Assembly: GCF_048569485.1 (NCBI RefSeq)
Contig: NC_134357.1
Span: 110,096,744-110,160,743 of the forward strand
Source of the DNA: Anomaloglossus baeobatrachus
Lineage: Eukaryota; Chordata; Amphibia; Anura; Aromobatidae
Direction: 5' to 3'
DNA length: 64,000 nt
The notes below the pieces were generated by a model that searched no databases, had not been told where the DNA came from, and saw nothing but the letters and a program-made list of their open reading frames with translations. Below are positions 22,640-32,634 of the stretch, one piece after another; position 1 is the stretch's first letter; every line of letters begins with the position of its first letter. A program made the translations under genes and the position numbers.

Positions 22640-24830
22640 AGTCAATACAATACATGACAGGGCACATGACCACTCAAAACCAACAGCTAAAAAATATGGG
22701 GTATACTATAACATTCTACATGCACAGTTATCAATTTAGCCATCTACTTGTCTATTATTATATCAATAGCACCATATTGGATGTTGGTGCAGGAACTGCG
22801 ATACAAGTCATTTTTCTAGCAATACTCAAGGCACTAGAGTAAAGACTGAGGAGAATATAGGAACCCCCTCACAACTTTAGATTTGCTCAAGATGCTAAAC
22901 TGGCCTTAGGTGGCTTAAATTACTCTAGTATTGGTTACCCTGGATATGATGCAACAGAACTGAAAGCAGATCAATCAGGAATGGGTTGGAAGTATTGGTA
23001 TCTATAAAGAAAAAAACAACAAAGCATTCAATATCAAATTGTAGTTGACACGATAGAACAACTAGCTGAAGATTTAGTAGCACAGTCTTCCAGGCCATAG
23101 ATTGGTAACAGAGGTCAAGCTGGATCAAGATGCAGTAGGTGCAAAGAATGAGGAGGTATCAGGAAGATTGAATTACATTAGGGCACGTTCAGGTTCAAGA
23201 TTAATATTACTAACCAAATCAGAGAAATCACACTTATGTGTAGAATAGAGATCAGATGGGGGATAGTTTGAATAGACTAGCTTTGATTTTAGATAGCCAG
23301 GTGGTTGTACACATGATGCAGGTGCTATTCTGTGTTCATTGCTTTACTGTGGTGGCGAATGGGAATGAATAGTTGCAGCACTGTAGCCCAGCGAAGTAGG
23401 TTTCTGACAGACTGCTTTGAGAAGAGCCTGATAGTCTATTGGTTTGACTTCCGTATATGAAGCCAAAAACATTCCCTCATTACTGATTATAGCAAATGTT
23501 TAAAAGGGAGCTCTATTCAGTTGTTGATGCCAATACTGTTACCATTATGCAGCTAGTAAAGTAGACTGATAAAAGTTATAAAAGGACCAACCAGTTCCTC
23601 ATTATAATACTTTTTCCTCTTTGTTAGTGATGCAAGTTAAAGTTAGCTAGTGGTAGAGATATATTCAAGGATTCCAATGCACTGATGTAGCACTTTTGAA
23701 GATGTTAACTGCTTCAGTTCCTTCTTACAGTAAATATCCTTCCCTTTTCAGGCTGTATTGCACAAAAGCTCCATAGGTGTTATAGGCACATCTGGTGAGG
23801 TGGATTCTTTAAGCCATAGGTCTCAGTGAGCAACATAGATTCAAGAGGATGGCAAAGGGGGCATTACATGCCAGATGACATGTGGATCTGTAAGAACCAA
23901 GACAACAGGAAATTCAGGATAGTGGACACGCAAGTGGAGCAGGATACACCGGAAGACACAGTGTGGCTATATACAGGAACTGAAGAAGTATAGTTAGACC
24001 AAGACTTACAGGAAATAAATGGTTATTGGCAGAGTTGTATGCCACCAGGAGACAGAAAGTTTTAAACAATCAGCAAACAATTGTTTAACCACATGCTCAA
24101 GTGATGAGAATGCAAGCTGGATATTTGCTTGAAGAAACGATTACACACAGTTACAAGAGCTTTGTAGTGTGAACAGCACCAAACTTTATACTTGGAGCAA
24201 ACAAATGGTTATCGAAGGACACAGTGACAACATAGTGACACCTAGCATAGTGAAATACATAGTCATAATATAACAAAACTACCAGCCACATGCACTGTAG
24301 GAAATGCAGTGCTGGGTGATAATACCTGTGGTAAAGCGGCACTTAGAAAACCATAAACGGCTGAAAGGAAAACAGATATCTAAGACACCTGATAAAGAAA
24401 GATGATAACAGTGAAGTAAAGTACAAACTGTGAGCTTACCAGATAAGTTAGAAAATCTGCAGAATATCACACTTGAGAAGATGCCTGGGAAGTGCGCGGT
24501 TGGGAGTGGCGCTAGTGTGTGGAGCCAACTGAGTTTATATCTGCTGGGTAGTGAGTCAGGTTCACTGTGAATAGGGAGGTGAGATGAATTCCAGATTGTG
24601 TGCCGAGGAGCGTGAGTCACATGGTGCACTGACTTCACCTCCTGTGAAAAGGAGGAAGTCAAGTATTTGGTTGGCAGTGGATGGCAAGATGAGCAGCATC
24701 GACAGCGGTGCAATTATACATGTCTGTAAGGGAAGCAGGACGCAATGGATTAAGTAGCAGAAGATATGAAATGTATAAAATAGGGAGATATGGGGAACAA
24801 AATGAGAGTAAATAATGAAAAAGTAAGAAA
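22640..24830. other. Long interval without a recognised gene
   Basis: I find only short chance reading frames, no RNA gene and no clear terminal repeats. It lies just downstream (on the minus strand) of the Penelope-like remnant, so part may be its degraded 3' end. I could not confirm a GIY-YIG endonuclease. Confidence 0.5.
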
Positions 24831-24839
24831 AGTGTAAGA

Positions 24840-25815
24840 CAAGGAAATGTGCCTCTCTTGGAGGTAAAGAGGTGGGATCTAGTCAGTCTGGTGGTACTAA
24901 TTTGTTCCTCAGATTAGCAAGGCGTCGTAAACATGGAAGGAATTGATTATATAATTCTGGAGTATTGGTGTAACCTAATTCAAGGATATGCCAGTGTTTT
25001 CACATTATTTGATATACCTTATAGGCAAATAGATGTTAAATATGGACTAGTGGGATCTAATTATCATTAGTGGTGGTGCAAGCATTCCATTTGAGATGTC
25101 TACTTTCATTGAGGAGAACCTCAGTATAACCCCTGGCCCTAAATTTGGACTGCATCTCATTAAGCCTTAGTGTTTTAGTTGTTGGATATGAGACAATCCT
25201 TTCAGACGCATGAACTCGGATTTTGGTATAGCATGTTTAGTGGCTGAGTGGTGGCAACCAGTGAAATGAAGCAAATTGTTCCTGTCAGTCTGTTTGATGT
25301 ACAGGTTAGTGTATAATATGCCGTCTGTTTTTTTGTGAACCATTGTATCCTGGAAGTTAATCTGAGTCAAATCAGAATAGAGGACAAAATTTAATTCAGG
25401 TTACTGAGATGCTGGTGAAATTCGAAAAGGGAATCTTGTGACGTACCAAATGCAAAATATGTTGTTGATGTAACGTTGCCAACACGATGAGTGGGAATGA
25501 AAACCACTGTGGGTGTAGACTAAATGGTGTTAAAAAAAGACATATAATAATTTGCATAGGGAGGGGCCAGATTAGACCCCATTGCAGTACCTTGTACCTG
25601 CAAATATAATATATCCTGAAACATGAACAAATTTTCTCTGAGTACCAAATCCAAAAGGTCCACACAGAGGTGTCTGACATCCTCTCCCGTGGTTTTTTTT
25701 TTAAAGTAGGTCCTGTACCGCTCTAATCTCTTTATTGTATATGATGGGAGTGTATAGGCTGCTCACATCCCAGGTTACCAAAACAGCATGTGGAGATATT
25801 TGGTTAATGTCTTTA
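24840..25815 (-). mobile_element. Penelope-like element (PLE) reverse transcriptase remnant
   Basis: Reading the minus strand gives PLE-type blocks in the expected order across several frames. VTWDVSSLYTPI lies near 25.76 kb. GTAMGSNLAPPYANY (RT motif around the palm) lies near 25.57 kb. NFQDTMVHKKTDG followed by KPTDRN-like KQTDRNNLLHFTGCH and IPKSEFMRL lies near 25.2-25.35 kb. FRARGYTEVLL, then KVYQIM-KHWHIL and LANLRNKLVPPD, lie near 24.9-25.15 kb. This TDRN...LLH...PxxQFxRL signature is characteristic of PLEs rather than LINEs. The coding sequence is broken by stops and frameshifts and the 5' RT part is absent beyond 25815. It shows that the family that usually carries hammerheads is present in this locus. 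Confidence 0.8.
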
Positions 25816-26009
25816 ACATCCACTCGATATTTGACGTACTGGGTACGTCATGAAAGTCAGTGCCATTCTGACCAAGGACGTACCCAGTACACCATGGTTT
25901 CATGCGATTACTGCAGCTACGGTGACAGTCATCGCAAGAAAGTGCCAGCTTATTGTGTCAGCCCCGCATCTGCATTCGTCTCCATGGAGGGTTTCGTCAC
26001 CCCCCCACA

Positions 26010-26400
26010 GCATGTTCATTCTTCTTGCGTTTTGTCACCCATTGAAATCAATGAGGGGTTGAAAAATGTATGCAAAAATGCATGGTTACAAATTCCAGCG
26101 TTTTACATCAGCTCTACTTGCAGTTTTGACAACAAAAACACTGCCCCCCCAGGATGAAAAAACACTTCACAGCTGGCGTCAAAATCTCTCGCTCTCCTTT
26201 CACTTACAGATTAGTGATGGGTTTCGTTGACGACCGCCAGCACTAATCTAGGGCTTAGTGGCAGCTGTGGGCTGCCATTAACTCCTTATTACCCCTATTG
26301 CCACCACATCAGGGCAACGGGAACAGCTGGGTCCAGCTCTATTATTGGTGCAGCTTATGGATGCGCCACTTCTAGGGTGGTTGTGGGCTTCTATGGTTAG
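26010..26400 (+). repeat. Second copy of the 13640-14018 interspersed repeat
   Basis: It shares long matching words with 13640-14018, such as cccattgaaatcaatgaggg, gcatggttacaaattccagc and cactaatctagggcttagtg. The downstream part to about 26700 adds A/T-rich sequence and two ggggaccccacgtcat-type words seen again in the 59-63 kb region. No coding capacity. Confidence 0.6.
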
Positions 26401-26785
26401 GATGGAAAGGGCCAAATAACGATGGCCCTTCCCACCCAAATAATATAAGCCCCTAGTTGACTGTCTGTTGTACCTTGGCTGGTCTTTGAAAAAATGGGAG
26501 GAATTCCATGTCATTTTTTTAAATAAATCAAATAATTAAAAAATAAAGCGTGGGATCCCCTCAAGTTTTCATAATCAGCCAAGCTACAGCAGACAGCTGA
26601 GGGTTGCAGCCTGCAGCTGCTGCTGTTCCTGTATTGGATCTGAAAAATGGGGGGGACCCCACGTCATCTTTTTAAGAAAAAAGTTTTAAAAGACAGCTGG
26701 CCAAGCTAGCTATCCCTCTCTCAAGCTATTCTGTTATTTCTTTCTATCTATTCTATTTGTTCTTTCTTATTATGTATTCTATATG

Positions 26786-26819
26786 TTCTTTCTATCTTTC
26801 TATCTATCTATCTATCTAT
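26786..26819 (+). repeat. (TCTA)n microsatellite
   Basis: Consecutive tcta units lie inside a longer pyrimidine-rich tract (26700-26860) with interrupted tattct and tctt words. Probably length-polymorphic. Confidence 0.8.
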
Positions 26820-26929
26820 TCTTTCTACCTATTTCTTTCAAGCCATCTATTCTAGTTATCTATCAATTATCTTATCATATTTTGTTTCTCCTTTAAAAAA
26901 TCCAATAACAAAATCGCAGTAAAAATGCT

Positions 26930-27412
26930 GCAAAAACGAACCTTCATTACTAGCGTTTTTTTTACATTTTCAGGCACTCTGGGACAAGATGCAGTTTTGG
27001 TTGCATTTTGGGTGCAGTTAAATCATCAGTGTGCTATATGCGCACTCTGAAGTTTGGTTGTCACCATAACTGCACCCAAACTGCAACCAAAACTGCACCT
27101 TGTCCCAGAGTGCCTGAAAATATAAGAAAAAACACTTGTAATGGTGTTTTTTGACCATGCGTTTTTGATTTGTTTTTCCAGTAGAAGCAAACCAAAAACA
27201 CAAGAAGATAGAATATGCTGCAGGGTTTTTTTCAGACGTTTCTGAGAAATAAACTGCAGACAAAAAAACTGCAACATACGCACAGCAAATCGGAATTCTC
27301 ATGGACTTTGCAGGGACATCAAAGGTGAGAACTTTCTGACAACAAAACTGCACCACAAAACGTGGAAAAAATGTGACAAAAACTGCAGCGTGTGCATGTA
27401 ACCTAACTTTCA
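26930..27412. repeat. MITE of the GTGTGCATG / CGTTTTT family, with internal foldback
   Basis: The right end, gcagcgtgtgcatgtaacct, resembles the family ends at 13485, 31170 and 32565. The section 26970-27125 folds back: gcactctgggacaagatgca is mirrored by tgtcccagagtgc. Reading frames on the minus strand are aromatic- and lysine-rich chance frames. Confidence 0.5.
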
Positions 27413-27559
27413 TACGCAGACATTGACCAGTAAATGGAAGCAAAGTACATTTAACAATCCCCAGTGTACACACAGCATAACACAATGCAAATTATACTGC
27501 CTGACTCACAGTGCACAAAGTAATTCTGGTCCACTGGAACAGATCTACTACCACATGAA

Positions 27560-28080
27560 AACTGTGATGGGCCTCGTCGAACCTGGATCCTTTAGAGGTC
27601 AGAGCTGGTGCAGTGGATGGTGGGCCCTTCCTCCTTGCGCTTGGTGTTGGATCCCTGTGGCGTGCAGCTCTTGGGGACCCCTGGTTCTAGAAAAGTCATT
27701 ACTTCCTGCCCGTATGCAGGTGCCGCGGGTCTGTTGTGGGGCCTGCTTTGGAACATGCCCCGGATCCTATCTGGCACTGTGCTCTGGGAACAGTGGGGGC
27801 CGGAGGGACGTTCAATCCCTCAAGCCTGCCGATGTTGGTGGACAACTTAAAGTATAATCTACTCTAGGCTTCTGCACCCTGCACAGCGACAGTCCCGAGG
27901 GAGCAAGAAAGCTCTCCCCTCGGCGACCGATTTGACTTCTGCGTCCCACCAGAGCCACTGGTAAAAACCCAACTGCTCTCTACCTCTCCTGCTGGAGAAG
28001 TCTCTAACTGTTGTGATGGCTCCTAACTCCCTCTGGTGGCTACTCCTACCCCGAGTTCCTGTCACTAGTGGGTGGCTATG
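27560..28080. other. Non-coding interval; no gene seen
   Basis: GC-moderate sequence with short chance frames only. Its words (ctggatcc, gtcccgaggg, ctcctaactccctc) resemble the 8.8-11.2 kb compound repeat, but I could not align it confidently. Confidence 0.3.
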
Positions 28081-28408
28081 CAAAACAAGAATGCCGCTGA
28101 GACACCATCAGTATGGAGTAGGATACTGGCTAGTGGAAGCAATGCCTAGTAGAAGACTACATAGGTAAGGATGGTTGACCTCGGGGAGATCAACATCCAA
28201 CACCGCGGAGACACCATCACGTGTTTCTCAATGCAGTGACACTAGAACAAGGCCCCCTGGAAAAATATGCAAAACAAGAATGCCGTGGAGACACCATCAC
28301 ATGTTTCTCAGCGCTGGCAGAAAACTAGCCATGTCTTTCACCAGGAAGGAACAGACACGGGAAGGGCAGTCTCCAGTCAAGGAAACCACCTAAACCAAAA
28401 CATGGTAT

Positions 28409-28460
28409 CTATTCACAGACAGCTGTTTCGGGGTATTTGCCCCTCATCAGTGTGGAGTAG
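28409..28460 (-). ncRNA. Type I hammerhead ribozyme motif (minus strand)
   Basis: Read on the minus strand, the order is stem I (CTA-internal loop-CACA), the core CTGATGA, a 4-bp stem II (GGGG/CCCC, loop CAAATA), GAAA, a short self-paired CAGCTG stem III, the GTC cleavage triplet, then TGTG-AA-TAG closing stem I. All core positions match the hammerhead consensus, and the internal loop in stem I is usual for natural examples. Confidence 0.85.
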
Positions 28461-28759
28461 GAAACTGGCTAGTGGGAGCAATGCCTAAGTAGAAGACTAA
28501 ATAGGTAAGGATGGTTGACCTCGGGGAGATCAACATCCAACACCGTGGAGACACGTCATCAGCGTTGAGAAACATGTAATGGTGTCTCTGCGGCATTCTT
28601 GTTTTGCATATTTTCCCAGGGGGCCTTGTTCTAGTGTAACTGCATTGAGAAACACGTGATGGTGTCTCCGCGGTGTTGGATGTTGATCTCCCCGAGGTCA
28701 ACCATCCTTACCTACAGTATGTAGTCTTCTACTAGGCATTGCTCCCACTAGCCAGTTTC

Positions 28760-28812
28760 CTACTCCACACTGATGAGGGACAAATACCCCGAAACAGCTG
28801 TCTGTCGATGGA
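28760..28812 (+). ncRNA. Type I hammerhead ribozyme motif (plus strand)
   Basis: Same fold as the neighbour at 28409-28460 but on the opposite strand. CTGATGA is at 28770-28776 and GAAA at 28791-28794, with cleavage expected after GTC at 28802. Stem II is GGGA/CCCC with one mismatch, and stem I pairs CACA with TGTC, so it is slightly more decayed than its partner. Confidence 0.8.
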
Positions 28813-29060
28813 TACCATGTTTTGGTATAGGCGGTTTCCTTGACTGGAGACTGCCTTTCCCGTGATTGTTCCTTCCCGGTGAAAGACCTGGTTAGTTTTC
28901 TGCCAGCGTTGAGAAACATATGATGGTGTCTCCGCAGCATTCGTGTTCTGCATATTTTCCCAGGGGGCCTTGTTCTAGTGTCACTGCGTTGAGAAACACG
29001 TGATGGTGTCTCCGCGGTGTTGGATGTTGATGTCCCCGAGGTCAACCATCCTTACCTAAC

Positions 29061-29407
29061 TAATGGGTGGCTGTCCCCCATGTTTGGTGACTGCCTTAAA
29101 AATCCGACCCTAACCCGGTCCCCAGTGGGGAGGGCAACCTGGTTGTGTGTGTCAGTTGTGTAAGTGGAACCGGTACCGATCTTCTCTGGATCCGGGTTGA
29201 GCCCTGCACCTTAAATGAGGTATAGTACCCTGTGGCAACTGAAGACTCAGGGGTGCCACACAGTGAGCCTGCAGAGCAAGGACAGGAGACATTGCAGATA
29301 CAATGTGAAAGTCAGGACACAGCCCTGACCTTGTGGGATATCTCCTCCTAAATGGGTACTGACCCTATGGATCTGAACAGTTATGAAGAGCTATGATTAA
29401 TATAGAG
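29061..29407. other. Non-coding interval; no gene seen
   Basis: Short chance frames only; no terminal repeats or RNA gene recognised. Confidence 0.4.
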
Positions 29408-29596
29408 TAACCAAAACAATTCCCATAAAAGTTACAAATTCTATTTAGATTACATAAAAGCGAAAACGTATAACCTACATCAACAAAGTGTACAACAAAA
29501 TGCCATACTGGCTAATGGAAGGGGGAGTGTATAGGTTTTTGTTTTTATGTAATCTAAATAAAATTTTAACTTTTATGCGAATTGTTTTGGTTACTA
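29408..29596. repeat. Foldback element of about 190 bp
   Basis: The left arm (gtaaccaaaacaattcccat, then aaaagttac and tagattacataaaa) is mirrored by tttttatgtaatcta, aacttttatg and gaattgttttggttac on the right. The arms are about 65 bp with few mismatches, giving a strong hairpin. No coding capacity. Confidence 0.7.
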
Positions 29597-29599
29597 TTT

Positions 29600-30760
29600 A
29601 TATATATTATTCCCCATTATGGTTATCAACAATAATTTCTTCCCGAGCTACCATTAATAACCTTATCAGATTTGAAAATGTTTCCATTTTCTCATAGTTT
29701 GCATATCATTAACATGTTTATCAATCCTGTAATTTCCATACCGCCATGACATTTACTTATTGATGTTGTTGCAATTGCAATGCAGTGCATGACTTTGTAG
29801 CCCTCTAAAAAATAAGTCAGGGGATCCCTTTATGATCCCACAATAACGATTCTGCAGTGAAAATAAGATGTTTTAAAGTTGTGTATAGAAGAGCATTGTG
29901 TTGAGACGATGCACTTCTAGCTTCTCAGCCTCATGTTGTATATTTCTAATAGGTGAACAAGGTAAAAGAAAATTATACACTAGAAGTTACTGATGACACA
30001 AAGATATTTTTACATTTAAAGAAGTATTCCCATCAAAATGTTTTCCTCTTAATATATAGCAATCATCATATTATATAGTACTCTGTACTAACAATTGCAA
30101 ATTTTGGCTTTCTACCAAGTTAATTATTTTGTTTTCCATTAGATCTATGACATCACATGATTAAAACAGATTGGTTGAATCCTCCAAAACTCTATGTAAA
30201 AACAGGAAGTCTCTTTTTCCTGCATGAGTCATCACTGCAAAACTCAACGGCAGGGGAAGTGGCAGAGACGCTGGGTCAGGAGTTAAAGAGGGAGAATGAT
30301 TCATGCAGGGACAAGAGACCTCCTGTTTCTACATCTACATAGAGTTATTACCTCTGTCTTATCACTATGTGCACTATTTTGTATGACTGTATTTGAAAAC
30401 ATTTGTGAACAAAATCCTGAGGTCCAATTATTAATTTTTTTTAGCTTAACAGCCACATTTCAGATTGAACAGATGTAGATGAGAAACATTTCTGTATTAG
30501 CTAAGATGTATAGTTGACAGAAAAAAAAAATCACAAATCAAATAAGATTTATAATAGTTTTATTTGCAACTAATTATAAAATGTTAACTTATAGAAGCAG
30601 TTTACAAATACATTTAAAAATTAATTGTATGTTCATTTTAGATTTTATCAGTACATGAACTTTAAAATACTACCAGATAATCATATTCTTTTCTAGAATC
30701 ACATATTGAAGGACAAAAACTTAAAATTAACTTTTAGACAAGGCAAACTTCAACTAGACA
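29600..30760. other. Interval without a recognised gene
   Basis: A/T-rich sequence with no supported reading frame, RNA gene or element ends. It is one of the few stretches here that looks single-copy within the window. Confidence 0.4.
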
Positions 30761-30765
30761 GTCTA

Positions 30766-31170
30766 AGGCTATGTGCACACATTGCCTTTTTTGTGACCAC
30801 AATGATGCAGCGTTTTTGTGCGTTTTTGGCTGCAAAAAATGCACAAAAACACAAAAAAACGCACCCGCGGTAAAAAAACGTATGTAAAAACGCATGCGTT
30901 TTTGCACGTTTTACCGAGTTTTACCTTGTTTTTTGCCGCGTTTTTGTTGCTGCGTTTTTTCCTATTCATTGCATGGGTGAAAACGCTGGCAAACACGCAG
31001 AAATAATTGACTTGTCGCATCTTTGTAAAAACGCACCTAAAACAAAACTGCACTGTGCGGACAGCAAAAATGAAAACTCATAGACTTTGCTGGGGAAGCA
31101 AAGTCATGCAGTTTTAAGACCAAAAATGCACCCAAAAAATGCTTAAAAACGCACTGTGCGTACTTAGCCT
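30766..31170. mobile_element. MITE of the AGGCTATGTGCACAC / CGTTTTT family
   Basis: It begins AGGCTATGTGCACAC and ends GTGCGTACTTAGCCT, with TA on both outer sides. The interior is dense in cgtttttg and aaaaacgca words. The 3' end abuts the next MITE directly. Confidence 0.7.
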
Positions 31171-31173
31171 TAG

Positions 31174-31955
31174 AGGGAACCTGTCACTAGGTTAATGCTG
31201 CCCGAACTATGCCACTAGCTGCACGACTGCAACAAGGTATGTTTTACAAATGTACTTAGAGTAGCCGGGACTATGGTTATGATACATCAAAGGCTTTATG
31301 CCAGAAAACTGGTGTAAAATACTTTGAACTGAAAGTTGTCCAAAAATGTTACAGCTTTAGGCATTTTCTCGTAAGTTTCAAGCAACTCCATCAAAATGGC
31401 AGTATGGTGCGTGCTATTCCCACCCGTCAACTGTATTGAAAGCAGCGGCATTTCTTACTCGAGAAATACTACTCCATTCAGGAGAGTAATATTTCTTGCA
31501 AGGCGCATGGAGGCGCACACCACTAATTAGATGCCCCAAATTCATTAAGTGGGGTGAACCTGTTCAGGAGTGTGGTGCATCTTATTACTGCATGCCCATC
31601 ACTATGACTGGAATAGAAAATGCCAGCCTTAATGAGTCAAGACCTATGTGTCTCAACTGCCTAGTCCAATGAAGTGCCCAGCCAACTTGTCACTTTCCAC
31701 TCCAATTGACTGACAGATCTCTCCCGTCTCGCTCCTGAATCACAGGAACTTTCCGTCAAATGAACTGGAGTAAAGAGAAGCCAGCCAGGGATTGCATTGA
31801 ACTGATCAGCGTAGACACATAATCCCCAGCCAACTCTTCAAAGTAAGTTTACTCTGGAAAGTTGGAGTGTTTCACAATTAACTATATTTAGCTGCCGTCA
31901 TGTTTGATTTTTGTTAGCCATAGTTGAGGCAGTATAAATCTGATGACAGGTTCCC
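31174..31955. mobile_element. Kolobok/T2-like MITE (AGGGAACCTGTCA ends)
   Basis: The left end AGGGAACCTGTCA is matched by TGACAGGTTCCCT on the right. The outer tetranucleotides are TTAG (left) and TTAA (right), one base off a perfect TTAA duplication. No transposase; the interior is unique in the window. Confidence 0.65.
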
Positions 31956-32147
31956 TTAAAAATTCTCTAAATCTATAAAAGTGTTCCCATGCTGTGGATA
32001 TATTTGATTAATTTTTAAGTTGTCTAATCAAAACAATATTTTTGAGACAGTTTTTAATTTTCTGCTTCATAAATGAGGGTTAAGTTTCGACATAGGTTAG
32101 CCAAGACTACTCTTCAGGAATGAAAAAACTAAATTATTTACACTTTT

Positions 32148-32565
32148 AGGCCTTGTGTGCACTTGACAAAGGATTTTTCTCAAGAAATTCCTTGAGAGTC
32201 TGAAAGATTAGCGCACTTGCGTTCAAAAAACACACCAATAACGCACTGAAAAACGCACGCAATTTTTCGGCGTTTTTGATGCGTTTTTCCGCAGGTTGGT
32301 CCTTGCGTTTTTTTTATCATTATCTATGGCAAAAAACGCAGGTACCTGCAGAAAAGAAGTTACATGCTCATTCCTTTTCTGAAGAAATTCTGCAGAAAGA
32401 ATGTTCTTGAGAAAAAAACGCAGTGTGCGCACAGCTAATTTTTTTTCCCATAGGTTTTGCTGGGGAATGTCTGCAGAAAGGTGCAACCATTTTCTCAAAA
32501 AATGTCTGCAGCAAAAACGCAAAAAAAAAACCGCTGGTAAAAACGTAGTGTGCGCACAGGGCCTT
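32148..32565. mobile_element. MITE of the AGGCCTTGTGTGCAC / CGTTTTT family
   Basis: It starts aggccttgtgtgcac and ends gtgcgcacagggcct, with the usual cgtttttgatgcg interior. A minus-strand frame of 221 codons crosses it but has no protein-like composition. Confidence 0.65.
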
Positions 32566-32634
32566 AAATTGAAAGTGGCACAAATATCGTGCACCACAGT
32601 TTTGGTGCAATTTATGATTAGAATCCAGCATAAA

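Larger units (their letters stand above)
28081..29060. repeat. Hammerhead-bearing repeat array with an inverted axis
   Basis: Units of about 330 bp carry accatcacatgtttctcagc, ggttgacctcggggagatca and gtggagtaggaaactggct. They run in one orientation from 28081 to about 28555 and in the opposite orientation from about 28560 to 29060. Each arm holds one complete hammerhead (28409-28460 minus, 28760-28812 plus). A third motif near 28107 keeps only half of the fold. Tandem hammerhead units are typical of retrozymes and PLE terminal repeats. Confidence 0.75.

Noticed and set aside
30818-31053. Lysine-rich and aromatic-rich short proteins in the CGTTTTT MITEs
   Set aside because: Composition comes from aaaaacgc/gcgttttt repeats; the same frames recur in every family copy.
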